In this document: positions 1-9,101 of the stretch, one piece after another | Layout: the number at the start of each line of letters is the position of its first letter | How positions within the stretch are numbered: position 1 is the first letter of the stretch | Source of the DNA: Shewanella waksmanii ATCC BAA-643 | GTDB taxonomy: Bacteria > Pseudomonadota > Gammaproteobacteria > Enterobacterales > Shewanellaceae | Reading direction: 5' to 3' | Length of the DNA stretch: 64,000 nucleotides | Assembly (NCBI RefSeq): GCF_000518805.1 | Contig: NZ_JAEH01000007.1 | Location: 1 to 64,000, forward strand | Made by a program: the position numbers and the translations under genes | Notes under the pieces: model-generated | What the model was told of the DNA's origin: nothing | Databases searched by the model: none | What the model saw: the letters and a program-made list of their open reading frames with translations, nothing else

Positions 1-192
1 GAGAGTTTTTTCTCACTCCTAAAGAAGGATAGAGTTAAGCGAAAAGTCTATAAAACCAGAGATGAAGCACGCTCAGAAATATTTAACTATATCGAATATT
101 TCTATAATCCAGTGCGCCATCATGGTAGTAATAACGGACTGTCACCAATGAAGTTCGAAAAGCAGTATTTTGAGAAACTAGAAAGTGTCTAG
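1..192 (+). CDS. IS3-family transposase OrfB, C-terminal 63 residues (partial)
   Basis: Frame 1 is open from the first base to a TAG stop at 190-192. It reads ESFFSLLKKD, then YIEYFYNPVRHHGSNNGLSP. This is the last part of the DDE (rve) integrase core: the ESFFS segment carries the final catalytic Glu, and the YNxxRxHxxxxxxSP motif is characteristic of IS3-family OrfB. The gene is cut by the window edge, so its intactness cannot be judged. A degraded homologue of the last 17 codons is present at 42003-42056. Confidence 0.85.
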   Translation, partial: ESFFSLLKKDRVKRKVYKTRDEARSEIFNYIEYFYNPVRHHGSNNGLSPMKFEKQYFEKLESV

Positions 193-210
193 ATAACTAG
201 GGGCTTACCA
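1..210 (+). mobile_element. 3' end of an IS3-family insertion sequence
   Basis: The window opens inside an IS3-family element. The end of its transposase reading frame runs to 192 and is followed by a right-end sequence TAGGGGCTTACCA at 198-210. That end terminates in CA, as IS3-family ends do. The same right end recurs at 42061-42074 behind a second transposase tail, which supports placing the element boundary near 210. The left end lies outside the window. Confidence 0.75.
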
Positions 211-245
211 AGCACGCCCCGTTAGATTAAAAAACACTAGATACA

Positions 246-280
246 AAAACGCTCGGTAACTTGTTGCTACCGAGCGTTTT
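246..280. terminator. Bidirectional intrinsic terminator
   Basis: A perfect 13-bp stem (AAAACGCTCGGTA / TACCGAGCGTTTT) encloses a 9-nt loop, with T-rich sequence on both sides. It sits between the IS3 end and the last amylase gene, so it terminates the minus-strand amylase operon and can also stop transcription coming out of the IS. Confidence 0.85.
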
Positions 281-327
281 GTTTTTATAGCTGCAATTTT
301 AGTTTGTTGCTTTGCCTGTTCGAAGCT

Positions 328-2262
328 TTATCTATCTAGCAGGATTTGGTATTTAAGCGGACTAGTCACCCAAACTTGCGATTGTAATGGTGCCAGTGAC
401 ACCTTTAACTGATAACCGTCTGCTTGTTTTATCACTGACACTTGCTGGTTATCGGCAAGTTTATCCACTAATTTTATTTGCGCGTCGGCGTCCTTGTTAG
501 TCCAATATTGGCTAAAAGCGGGTGTGAGTTTTAGGGTAAATTGTTTGTGCTGGTGTTGGCTGAAATTACTGACCACAACCATCTGTTGTTGCTTACTAGA
601 GCGGCCAAATGCAAACACTTGATTATCGTAGCCTTGGCTGTCGATATTGGTGCTATGAAGATCAACATAGTCGCCTAATAAAGCCGGCTGCGTATGGCTT
701 AGGTTCAATAGCGTTGCATAGTATTGACGCAGCGCCATTTCTTGTTTGGCTGATTGCCCACCATCAAACTTGCCGCCATTCATAAAGCGTTGATGTGCTG
801 GCACACCGATATAATCGAAGATACTTGTTCTACTCGGTTGGCCAAATCCGGCGTTTTGCGCACCTGCTTCCCCAACTTCTTGGCCAAAATAGATCAAGGT
901 AGGTGAGCTAGATAATAAGCTTGATACCACTAAAGCCGGTAAGGCGTTGTTCGCGGATCCTGCAAATTCAGGGCTGGCTATGCGTTGCTCATCATGATTT
1001 TCTAAGAAGTTGAGCATATGCGGCGCGATGTCGGCTACATTGGCTTGATCTTTGGCAATTTGCGCAGTGGTTTGTTTGCCTTGAATAATAGCTTTTAAGC
1101 TATCGTAAAGGCCGACCTTATCATACAGATAATCCATTTTACCAAGGTAGATATAGTCGCGATAAAGCGATGGCGTATAAACCTCTGCTAATAACAAGGC
1201 GTTCGGGTTCGCTTGTTTTATATGGCTATTGAGATAGCTCCAGAATTCGACGGGCACCATTTCTGCCATGTCATAGCGAAAACCATCGACCCCTTTTGCT
1301 AACCAATACAAAGTGATCGCTTTAAATTTATGCCAAGAAGCTGGAATTTGTGCCGCTGGTACCTGTTGCCAAAATTGGTAATGCGCTTGCCAGTCTTTGT
1401 TCGCATAATCTGCGGGAAGGGCTGGGAAGTCATGTTCGCCATTGGGTTTTACCCCGTAGTTAACTTTGACGGTTTCGTACCAGTCGTTGGCGCTTGGTTT
1501 GGCCAATCGTGAGCCATTACCGGTCCATTTAGCGGGGCGCTCGTCAAAATGGCCATCGCTCAATGGATGCGCTTGGCCGCCTAAGGGTTGATTGGCCGGT
1601 AAATCCGGCACCTCAAAAGCGGTATCAGGGATATAGTAAAAATCATTATGCTTGGCATATTCAACGCGGGTATTGTCTTGTTGACCGAAGTCTATCGTGC
1701 CCTTAGGTGCATTAATCGATTGATAGTTACGCGCCACATGATTAGGCACAATATCAATAATGACTTTCATGTTGTGGGCGTGGGTTCTGGCAATGAGCGC
1801 CTGAAACTCTTCGAGTCGCTTGGCAGGATCGTCGGCCAAATCTGGATTAACGTTATAGTAGTCTTTTACCGCATAGGGTGAGCCTGCTCGGCCTTTTACC
1901 ACATCAGGATCATCTAGGCTGATACCATAGTCTTGGTAGTCATTGATCACCGCATGATGGGGGATACCGGTATACCAAATATGGCTGACACCCAATTGGT
2001 GAATACTGTTCAGTGCTATGTCATCAAAATCACTGAACTTGCCGACACCGTTTTCCTCAAGGGTGCCCCAGGGTTTATTGCGGGTTTCGGTATTGCCAAA
2101 TAGCCGAGTAAAAACCTGATAGATAACCGGCTTACAAGTATCAGCGCTGGCGGTATTACACGGATTTGAATCCGCTATTGCGTAAAAAGGGCTCAGTAAT
2201 AAAGGCAAGCTTAACCAGTATTGACGGCCAGTAGGACGATGAGCGCATTGGTTATTCTTCAT
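328..2262 (-). CDS. Secreted GH13 alpha-amylase
   Basis: Hydrolyses alpha-1,4-glucans, probably outside the cytoplasm. The N-terminus is basic and then hydrophobic (WLSLPLLLSPFYAIA), consistent with a signal peptide. The GH13 barrel begins at about residue 45 (KPVIYQVFTRLF). The conserved regions are present: DIVPNH, nucleophile Asp in GFRYDMAEM (about residue 330), acid/base Glu in LLAEVY (about 358) and the third Asp in ENHDEQR (about 421). A beta-sheet C-terminal domain follows. The start overlaps the stop of the upstream GH13 gene by 4 bases (ATGA), indicating translational coupling. It is the last gene of the halogenase-GH13-GH13 operon. Exact specificity (amylase or neopullulanase-like) cannot be set from sequence alone. 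Confidence 0.9.
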   Translation of the reverse strand: MKNNQCAHRPTGRQYWLSLPLLLSPFYAIADSNPCNTASADTCKPVIYQVFTRLFGNTETRNKPWGTLEENGVGKFSDFDDIALNSIHQLGVSHIWYTGIPHHAVINDYQDYGISLDDPDVVKGRAGSPYAVKDYYNVNPDLADDPAKRLEEFQALIARTHAHNMKVIIDIVPNHVARNYQSINAPKGTIDFGQQDNTRVEYAKHNDFYYIPDTAFEVPDLPANQPLGGQAHPLSDGHFDERPAKWTGNGSRLAKPSANDWYETVKVNYGVKPNGEHDFPALPADYANKDWQAHYQFWQQVPAAQIPASWHKFKAITLYWLAKGVDGFRYDMAEMVPVEFWSYLNSHIKQANPNALLLAEVYTPSLYRDYIYLGKMDYLYDKVGLYDSLKAIIQGKQTTAQIAKDQANVADIAPHMLNFLENHDEQRIASPEFAGSANNALPALVVSSLLSSSPTLIYFGQEVGEAGAQNAGFGQPSRTSIFDYIGVPAHQRFMNGGKFDGGQSAKQEMALRQYYATLLNLSHTQPALLGDYVDLHSTNIDSQGYDNQVFAFGRSSKQQQMVVVSNFSQHQHKQFTLKLTPAFSQYWTNKDADAQIKLVDKLADNQQVSVIKQADGYQLKVSLAPLQSQVWVTSPLKYQILLDR

Positions 2263-4238
2263 TGTTTGTCTCCCGCTATTTCAATCAAAGTCACGCCTTT
2301 GTTTTGTAGTGTGATGCTGTCACTAAGTGAGACTTGTTCATTGGTTATGATGTTGCGGCCCACTGTTTTTGCAGAAATAAATGGATAGAACCGCGCTAAC
2401 GCTAACGTTGTTGGATCTGAGTTCTTATTGTAAATAGCCATCAGTTTAGTGCCATTGCTACAACCTTTTTCAGCACAACGCAATTGCACGTAAATACCGT
2501 CTTTGGGCGCAAAATGGCGCAGGTCACCGTGGTGTATCATGTGATTATTTTTACGGTAGTTTAGCAGGGTGGTCATAAAATCTAACATCGCCGTTTGGTC
2601 GCTATTTAATCCTTTGCCTTCAAATACTGAGATATCATCATTATCCCAGCCTCCGGGCATATCCGCGCGCACAGCGCCATCGTTACGACCATTGGTCGGA
2701 CTTTCCATCAAAATTTCTGAGCCATAAAAAATCTGGGGTATACGATTGCTAGTCAGTACATAGGCCATCGCCATTTGGGTTAATTCAAGGTCTTCTTCTA
2801 ACAAGCTAAATAAACGGTTAGTGTCATGATTCCCTTCAAAAAGTACCAGTTTAGTAGGGTCTGCATAAACGATATCATTACTTAGAAACTCATATAACTT
2901 AATTAACCCGGTATCCCATCCTTCAGGCTCAGTCATCGCTGCAATTAATGATTCATATAAAGGGAAGTCCATCATACTGTTGGTTTGTGATACATAACCA
3001 TCTTTGTTTTGTTTGCCTGCTTGCCAATAGCTAACAGTAATTGGGTTGTTACTCCACTCTTCACCAACAATAGTAAAGTTAGGGTATTCATTCATAATGG
3101 CTGTTGACCACTGTGTGAGGAAGTCTTTGTCGGCGTATGAATAAGTATCTTCTCTAATGCCGCTAAGGCCTGCGTATTCTACCCACCAAATACTGTTTTG
3201 AATTAAATAGGTCGCCATGTGCGGGTTGGTTTGATTCATATCCGGCATGGTGTCAGTAAACCAGCCTTTTTCGAAGCCATTTATGTCAACTGTTGCAGCA
3301 TAAGGATCTTGTACGCTGGTACGTCGATGGCTGGTGTACATAATATCCTTTGGGTTGGCTTGCCACTTGGCTTGTCCGTTGAGCCATTGTTGATCAGGAA
3401 AGTCTTGCATCCATGGGTGAGATGAGCCCATATGATTAACGATAATGTCTTTAATAATGCCTATACCACTTTGTTTAGCTTCTAAAGCCAGTGCGGCGTA
3501 TTCTTCATTACTGCCAAATCGCGGATCGATTTGGTAAAAATCAGTAGTAGCGTAACCATGATAAGACACTTGAGGCTGGTTGTTCTCAAGCAATGGGTTA
3601 ATCCAAAGTTGAGTGACACCTAGGGCTTGAAGGTAGGGCAGTGCTTTACGGATCCCAGCAATATCACCACCGTGACGGCCATTTTTGTCGCTGCGATTAG
3701 CCGCTTCTAGCATATCAGGGTGGTTATCGTTATCTGGATTGGCATTAACAAATCGGTCAGGGGTGATGAGATAAATTACATCGCTATTGTTAAAGCCTTG
3801 ACGGCTTGCCGAGTCAGCTTGACGAGTTAAAAGCTGATAGTTGAGTGTTGAACTGGTGCCGTCGGCAGCGCTAAGCGTAAATTCAAGTTGTTGTGCTGTT
3901 GCTGCGCTTAGGTCTAGATAAACAAACGCATGGTTTGGGCTAGTTTTATCTATTTTTTTGATTTTAACTTTATCTGCTTTAGCAAGCTGAATGCGCTTGT
4001 TGGCAATGCCTTGTTGATAGATCAGCAGCTGCAGCTCGGCATTGTTCATACCCGCCCACCAGAATTCGGGTTCTACTTTGATAGATTGGCTATTAGCAGA
4101 AGCCGCAACACTGACGACTGACAGCAAGACTAAGCTCGCCAATTTGTGTGGAACGGCTAAGGTTATGCGGGCTCGTTTGGCCTGTGTTGCGAAAGAGATA
4201 AGCTGTTGCTTGATAGTGAATAAGTGCGCCATTGCCAT
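2259..4238 (-). CDS. Secreted GH13 cyclomaltodextrinase/neopullulanase-like glycosidase
   Basis: A second GH13 enzyme of the maltodextrin operon. An N-terminal signal-like segment (LASLVLLSVVSVAASA) precedes a beta-sandwich domain of the cyclomaltodextrinase-N type (VEPEFWWAGMNNAELQLLIY). The barrel then carries DIIVNHMG, the nucleophile Asp in GIREDTYSY (about residue 363), Glu in VGEEW (about 391) and Asp in GNHDTNR (about 471). The start is ATG 4238, because AAGGAT lies 7 bases upstream; an in-frame TTG at 4244 and an ATG at 4232 are alternatives. It begins just after the halogenase stop and overlaps the next amylase by 4 bases. The domain plan fits enzymes acting on cyclodextrin, pullulan or maltodextrin. 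Confidence 0.88.
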   Translation of the reverse strand: MAMAHLFTIKQQLISFATQAKRARITLAVPHKLASLVLLSVVSVAASANSQSIKVEPEFWWAGMNNAELQLLIYQQGIANKRIQLAKADKVKIKKIDKTSPNHAFVYLDLSAATAQQLEFTLSAADGTSSTLNYQLLTRQADSASRQGFNNSDVIYLITPDRFVNANPDNDNHPDMLEAANRSDKNGRHGGDIAGIRKALPYLQALGVTQLWINPLLENNQPQVSYHGYATTDFYQIDPRFGSNEEYAALALEAKQSGIGIIKDIIVNHMGSSHPWMQDFPDQQWLNGQAKWQANPKDIMYTSHRRTSVQDPYAATVDINGFEKGWFTDTMPDMNQTNPHMATYLIQNSIWWVEYAGLSGIREDTYSYADKDFLTQWSTAIMNEYPNFTIVGEEWSNNPITVSYWQAGKQNKDGYVSQTNSMMDFPLYESLIAAMTEPEGWDTGLIKLYEFLSNDIVYADPTKLVLFEGNHDTNRLFSLLEEDLELTQMAMAYVLTSNRIPQIFYGSEILMESPTNGRNDGAVRADMPGGWDNDDISVFEGKGLNSDQTAMLDFMTTLLNYRKNNHMIHHGDLRHFAPKDGIYVQLRCAEKGCSNGTKLMAIYNKNSDPTTLALARFYPFISAKTVGRNIITNEQVSLSDSITLQNKGVTLIEIAGDKQ

Positions 4239-4249
4239 AGACAATATCC

Positions 4250-5797
4250 TTATTGGTTTGCGCGCAAGAAAGCGCCATGTTCTGGTAATTGAGTTAAATA
4301 GTGCTGATAAATTGCTTTGAGGTTACTGAGGAATTCATCTCTATCAGTGCCTGAAATTGTGTCGGCCAGCGGATTATAATCTTCCGGCATAAGTCCTTGA
4401 CCAATCATCACTTGCAGCCAAGCTTCTTCGGTAAATAGCTCTTCTTGAAAACGGTGCAGATTACCCGTTTGCTTAAACAAGGCTATTTTTTGTTTCAAAC
4501 TGGGCGGAATGTCCATGTGTTGGCAGTAGTGCCATAGGCTAGCTACTTCAGGTGGTTCCGTATCCGTATTTTTACGATGAACGTTGAGGTCGGCGTTATT
4601 GTTTAAGTGACTCTTTTGGTTAAGGTAATAGTGCAAAATAATAAAGTCTCTTATCTGCTCAAACTCAATTTGTGATTGACGGTTATATTCATCAACTAAG
4701 CTTTCACAGATGCTTAAATTGGGCATCAGTTTGGTTAAGCGGATGATTGCCGTTTGCACGAGATGTAAACTGGTGGATTCCAGCGGTTCTAGAAAGCCAG
4801 AAGCTAGGCCAATAGCAATACAGTTCTTATACCACTGCTGCTTACGTCTGCCGGGGACAAATTTTAACAGTTTAAGCTCTGCCAGCGGTTTAGCATCGAG
4901 GTTTTGCAATAAGGTTTGTTTAGCCACTTCGTCACTAACATATTGACTGGAAAATACAATGCCATTGCCGGTGCGATGTTGCAGCGGAATGCGCCATTGC
5001 CAGCCAAAATCATGGGCAATTGATCGGGTGTAGGGCACTATAGGGTCGACTTTTTCACAAGGCACTGCCCATGCGCTATCGCACACTAGCCATTGCTGGT
5101 AACTCTCGTAACCGACTTTTAGGGTTTTATCCATCAGTAAGGCATTAAAGCCTGAGCAGTCGATAAACAGATCGCCCGCAATGGTTTGGCCGCTATCTAA
5201 TACAAGTGAGTCTATTGCGCCATCTTGAGTTAACTCAACATGATTAACCTTACCCTCAACTCGAATCACGCCTTTGTCGGCCGAATACTCATTGAGAAGC
5301 TTGGCATACAGGCCAGCATCAAAGTGATAAGCATGGGCTATACCTGCAAGTTGGTCGTTATGAATACGGTTTAAGGGCGCAAATTTGTTGTTGATTGCCG
5401 CTTGATAATTGAATGAATATTGCCAAAGGCTAGCACTTTGATTGGGTTTACTGGCTAACCAGTAGTGATGAAATGGGCAGTAACCTATGTTTTTACCCAG
5501 CTCACCAAAGGCATGCATATAGGCATCACCTTGCTGGCCCCAATTTTCAAACTGGATGCCAAGTTTGATGGTGGCTTTAGTCTTGGCAATGAATTCTTGC
5601 TCGTTAATACCTAGTACATCATTGAAAACTTTAAGCGGGGGAATGGTGGCTTCACCCACACCTATGGTGCCTATTTCTGCAGACTCTATAAGTGTGATCT
5701 TTAAACTTTGCTTATAAAGACGACAAAGAAGGGCGGCAGTCATCCAACCCGATGAACCGCCACCAAGAATAACGATATGGTTGATTTTATTATTCAT
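4250..5797 (-). CDS. Flavin-dependent tryptophan halogenase family protein
   Basis: An FAD-binding protein of the PrnA/RebH tryptophan halogenase family (515 aa, family-typical length). It shows the N-terminal dinucleotide motif GGGSSGW (12-18), VGEAT at 47-51, a lysine at 78 matching the catalytic Lys79 of PrnA, the family signature WxWxIP (WQWRIP, near 270) and the PLEST segment carrying the second active-site residue (Glu). It therefore keeps the residues needed for halogenation. It lies between a TonB-dependent receptor and two secreted amylases; homologues in such sugar loci are common in Alteromonadales and Caulobacter-like bacteria. Its substrate there is unknown, and a role in carbohydrate uptake is an inference from position. 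Confidence 0.85.
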   Translation of the reverse strand: MNNKINHIVILGGGSSGWMTAALLCRLYKQSLKITLIESAEIGTIGVGEATIPPLKVFNDVLGINEQEFIAKTKATIKLGIQFENWGQQGDAYMHAFGELGKNIGYCPFHHYWLASKPNQSASLWQYSFNYQAAINNKFAPLNRIHNDQLAGIAHAYHFDAGLYAKLLNEYSADKGVIRVEGKVNHVELTQDGAIDSLVLDSGQTIAGDLFIDCSGFNALLMDKTLKVGYESYQQWLVCDSAWAVPCEKVDPIVPYTRSIAHDFGWQWRIPLQHRTGNGIVFSSQYVSDEVAKQTLLQNLDAKPLAELKLLKFVPGRRKQQWYKNCIAIGLASGFLEPLESTSLHLVQTAIIRLTKLMPNLSICESLVDEYNRQSQIEFEQIRDFIILHYYLNQKSHLNNNADLNVHRKNTDTEPPEVASLWHYCQHMDIPPSLKQKIALFKQTGNLHRFQEELFTEEAWLQVMIGQGLMPEDYNPLADTISGTDRDEFLSNLKAIYQHYLTQLPEHGAFLRANQ

Positions 5798-5819
5798 AAG
5801 CTGCCTGCTTTGTATATAA

Positions 5820-5847
5820 AAAAGCCTCCGTGAAAACAGAGGCTTTT
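5820..5847 (-). terminator. Terminator/attenuator between receptor and halogenase genes
   Basis: The stem AAAAGCCTC / GAGGCTTTT with a 10-nt loop lies between the receptor stop (5863) and the halogenase start (5797). Read on the minus strand it is followed by a T run. It probably makes the receptor transcript much more abundant than the downstream halogenase-amylase part. Confidence 0.75.
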
Positions 5848-5862
5848 GTTAGTTAACTAAGA

Positions 5863-8601
5863 TTAGAATCTGTAGTTAGCACCTAACATGTAGTTACGAC
5901 CATAGCTTTGGTAATCGCGAACTTCACGTTGATCATCACCTGTGTAGGTGGTGAATGGCTCATCAGTTAAGTTATTAACTTGGAACATAATTGATAGGCC
6001 GTCTAGTGAAGTGAAACCACCTTGACCGAAGTCATAACCAATTTGAGCGTCAACGACCGTTTCAGCTGCTACATTCACTTGTTGGCGGCTTAAACTGATT
6101 GCAGTGACTTCACCTAGGAATTCGCTGCGGTAGCGTGAGCTAATGCGAGCTTCAAAACCTGCGCGCTCGTAGTAAACGGTGGCATTAAAGGTTTTTTCCG
6201 ACAGACCTTGAAGTGGAATAGGATCGCTATCTGGCTTTTCCTTCACTTCTGAATCGTTATAAGAACCGTTCAAAATAGTACCAAAGCCTTCAAGTGCGTC
6301 AGCAAAATAACCAAAGTCTAGCGATACAGATGCTTCGATACCTTGGATGTAACCACCTTCACCGTTTTGTGGCACATCAAAGCTGCCTTGGCCTTTACCT
6401 GGTTCAACACCTGGAATCACGTCTTCAAAATCGATAAATACCGTGTCAGTGTAAACGGTGTTTTCAAGCTTTTTGTAGTATGCGGCAATCGCAAAATAAC
6501 CTTGATCACTGAAATAGTTCTCGTAGCTCAAGTCTACTTGGTTTGCCATCCACGGTTTAAGCTGAGGGTTTCCTGAGCTACCTGTGTAGTAAATACCGCC
6601 TGGGCCCGTTGGGTCATAATTGAAGCTGGCAGACGCATTCATTTGATCCATGCGTGCACGGCTCATTGTACGCGCTGCTGCAAAAACGATACGTTGGCTG
6701 TCAGTTAGACCAAGCGATATGTTCATGCTGGGTAACCATTCTAGGTAATCATCTTCACCGTAGCTGTCTACAATCTCTAAGTTACCATTAACATCTTGAA
6801 CGGCTTTACCGTTAGAGCTTTGATTAGTTTGAACCGCTTGAACACCAAAGTTACCGGTTAGCGGCATTTCGCCTATTTCAGTTTCAAAGTCTGCTTTGAC
6901 ATAAAAAGTGGTGACTTCTTCTTCAACTTGCCAAGTATTGGTTGAACGCTCTGGCTGAACTAATGCTGCATCAAGGGAGTTATAGAAGCCTGCGTTATAT
7001 ACCGCTAATGCGTCATAAGATAGCATGTCGCCCATGCCGAAGAAGGCGAGGGAAGTCGGGCTTAATAAATACTCATCAGGTACGGTTAACATGTAGTTGT
7101 CGCCGCTGCCGATCTCATAACCTTTAAGGGTTAAGTATTCGCCGTTATCAACTTTAGATTTTTCACGATTTGTATAGTTTACGCCAAACTCAACGCTGCG
7201 CATGAAACCATCATCAAAGGTATAGGTTGTGCCTAAACGTAGTGATTTTAGTTCATCTTCAATTTCTGGCTTGTTAATGAAGCCATCTTGCATGTTGCCA
7301 TCAATAGATGGGCCCCAGCTAAATGCACCGCCTAATTTGATAAGATCGGGATCGGCGTAATTAAGAGATGGGTCAAATAGGTAACGACCATCGCCTGTGT
7401 ATTTAAAACCTAGGTTAGGTTCTACGGCACCAACACCATTGCCGCGGCCGGTACCAGCATAAGTTTCGATACCGATATCTGTACGTTCAACTTTTGACAT
7501 AGCCAGATCTGCTTCTACAGACCAGTTGCCGTTGATGATGTATTCAGTGTTCCAACCTAGCGATAGAGAGTCAGCATCACGGGTATTGGTATCGTTACGA
7601 ACCAGCACCATCGCATCTTGGAAAGATCCTTCAGTCACTAAACCATCTTCTGTCGTGGTTGCAGTATTGCCTGAGTTAGCCCATCCGCCGCCCCAAGCAC
7701 CTGGAATTTCGATTCCGCGCAGGATCTGTTCATCGAAGAAACTGGTGTAAAATACATCAACCACTGAGCGGAATTGCTCGTTTGGTTCATATTCAAATAC
7801 GGCCATCACACCGTCACGCTCTAATTCTGAAGAACGCACGTAAGGCTTAGCACCACCTAAAATTTTGTCTCCAGCATCATTTTCAGGGTAGCCCCACGCA
7901 TTCCAACGCTCTTCTTGGTTTGGAGACTGCATACGTGAGTAACCTAATGCGACACCAATCGTGTCATCGGCAAATTGATCAATATATGAAATGCTGCCTC
8001 GGTAACCTTTATCTGTAGAGCCCGCATTAAGCGCGCCTAAATCGTTCATTTCACCACGTAGATTAACCGCAAAGGTGCGCTCGCCATGACGCAGTGGACT
8101 AATCGTTTGCATATCAACTGTACCGGCAATAGCTTGCGTCATTAGCGAAGCATCCGGTGTTTTGTATACAACGACAGTGTTCAGTAGTTCTGAAGGGTAT
8201 TGGTCAAATTCAACGCCACGGTTGTCGTTGATTGATGCTTGTTCACGACCATTAAGTGTTGCAAGGGAAAAGTCTGGGCCTAGGCCACGAATAGAGACAA
8301 CATTTGCACGACCATCAAGACGCTGTGCAGCGATACCAGGAAGGCGAGCCAAAGATTCTGCGATAGATACATCAGGTAGTTTGCCAATGTCTTCTGCTGA
8401 AATAGCTTCTACAACAGAAGATGAAGACATCTTAACGGATTGTGATTCTTGTAAACTACGGCGAATACCAGAAACTTTGATGACTTCAATATTCTCATCT
8501 TGCGCTGCGGCAGTATTAGCATCGTTTTCTGCTGCGTGAGCTGTAGTGCTCATGCTAGCCGCGATTGCCAATGTAAGTAGGCTTGGTTTAAAAAGCGACA
8601 T
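5863..8601 (-). CDS. TonB-dependent outer-membrane receptor, maltodextrin type
   Basis: A 912-aa outer-membrane transporter. The signal peptide runs to about residue 23 (AASMSTTAHA), followed by a TonB-box-like stretch (IEVIKVSGIR) and a plug domain (about 60-180: SSVVEAISAEDIGKLPDVS, then LPGIAAQRLDGRANVVSIRG). A long beta-barrel follows and ends in the terminal aromatic YRF typical of BamA-recognised porins. The N-terminal style (IRRSLQESQSVK, EDIGKLPD) is that of the proteobacterial sugar receptors of the MalA/SusC-like functional class. SD AAGGGGAAAGATGA precedes ATG 8601. Two palindromic operators lie 200-370 bp upstream. It probably imports maltodextrins released by the secreted GH13 enzymes. 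Confidence 0.92.
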   Translation of the reverse strand: MSLFKPSLLTLAIAASMSTTAHAAENDANTAAAQDENIEVIKVSGIRRSLQESQSVKMSSSSVVEAISAEDIGKLPDVSIAESLARLPGIAAQRLDGRANVVSIRGLGPDFSLATLNGREQASINDNRGVEFDQYPSELLNTVVVYKTPDASLMTQAIAGTVDMQTISPLRHGERTFAVNLRGEMNDLGALNAGSTDKGYRGSISYIDQFADDTIGVALGYSRMQSPNQEERWNAWGYPENDAGDKILGGAKPYVRSSELERDGVMAVFEYEPNEQFRSVVDVFYTSFFDEQILRGIEIPGAWGGGWANSGNTATTTEDGLVTEGSFQDAMVLVRNDTNTRDADSLSLGWNTEYIINGNWSVEADLAMSKVERTDIGIETYAGTGRGNGVGAVEPNLGFKYTGDGRYLFDPSLNYADPDLIKLGGAFSWGPSIDGNMQDGFINKPEIEDELKSLRLGTTYTFDDGFMRSVEFGVNYTNREKSKVDNGEYLTLKGYEIGSGDNYMLTVPDEYLLSPTSLAFFGMGDMLSYDALAVYNAGFYNSLDAALVQPERSTNTWQVEEEVTTFYVKADFETEIGEMPLTGNFGVQAVQTNQSSNGKAVQDVNGNLEIVDSYGEDDYLEWLPSMNISLGLTDSQRIVFAAARTMSRARMDQMNASASFNYDPTGPGGIYYTGSSGNPQLKPWMANQVDLSYENYFSDQGYFAIAAYYKKLENTVYTDTVFIDFEDVIPGVEPGKGQGSFDVPQNGEGGYIQGIEASVSLDFGYFADALEGFGTILNGSYNDSEVKEKPDSDPIPLQGLSEKTFNATVYYERAGFEARISSRYRSEFLGEVTAISLSRQQVNVAAETVVDAQIGYDFGQGGFTSLDGLSIMFQVNNLTDEPFTTYTGDDQREVRDYQSYGRNYMLGANYRF

Positions 8602-8799
8602 TCATCTTTCCCCTTTTTGAATGCGTAACAACTAGCTGTCCAATTAGCGTTGTTAGCTTTCATTTGTTTTTGGTTACAGTCTTTATATTGTTTTGTTTTG
8701 CCTCGATTAGCTTAATTGACTGCATAAGTATCAAGGTTATGACCAAATTGTTGTGGAGCAGTTGCGATACTACTCTTGGCTTTCGGGTTGCGACAATGT

Positions 8800-8817
8800 T
8801 ATGCATACGTATTCAAA
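8800..8817. promoter_or_regulatory. LacI-family-type operator, imperfect copy
   Basis: TATGCATACGTATTCAAA matches the perfect palindrome at 8950-8967 at 16 of 18 positions. It lies about 200 bp upstream of the receptor start in the divergent promoter region, so it probably serves the receptor/halogenase/amylase direction. The regulator gene is not in this window. Confidence 0.65.
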
Positions 8818-8949
8818 GGATACGTTGTTACTTTCTTGAGTCAAATCACGACTATTTTCAGCAAAGAAAGGTCACTTTCAAACTTTTTAACCTACTGTTA
8901 TTAATGTGTTTTTTTATATTGGTTTTGGTTGGTTACATTTGTGGTGTTT

Positions 8950-8967
8950 TATGCATACGTATGCATA
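8950..8967. promoter_or_regulatory. Perfect 18-bp palindromic operator (LacI family type)
   Basis: TATGCATACGTATGCATA is an exact palindrome with a central CG, the usual shape of a LacI/GalR-family operator. It lies 135 bp upstream of the alpha-glucosidase start. A half site ACGTATGC follows at 8993-9000. Its position between two divergent maltodextrin units makes a maltose/maltodextrin repressor the likely binder. The rest of the 8602-9101 gap holds only AT-rich promoter sequence; the open frame at 8664-8975 is not a convincing gene. Confidence 0.75.
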
Positions 8968-9101
8968 GATGTTGAACCCGATTTCCTTGTTAACGTATGC
9001 TCCAATTATTGAAAATAACGATTAATCATTCACAAGTGGTTAACAGTAATGCGACTTAGGCGTGTAGTTTACGCAGGGTTGGCTTACATTGAGGGGTGGC
9101 A

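Noticed and set aside
4042..4320. Antisense open frames over the GH13, receptor, glucosidase and other genes
   Set aside because: They are mirror frames of well-supported genes, lack SD sequences and show no family motifs.
8664..8975. 103-codon open frame in the receptor/glucosidase intergenic region
   Set aside because: No SD, unlikely composition (Cys/Phe/Leu-rich low-complexity), and it covers the divergent promoters and operators.
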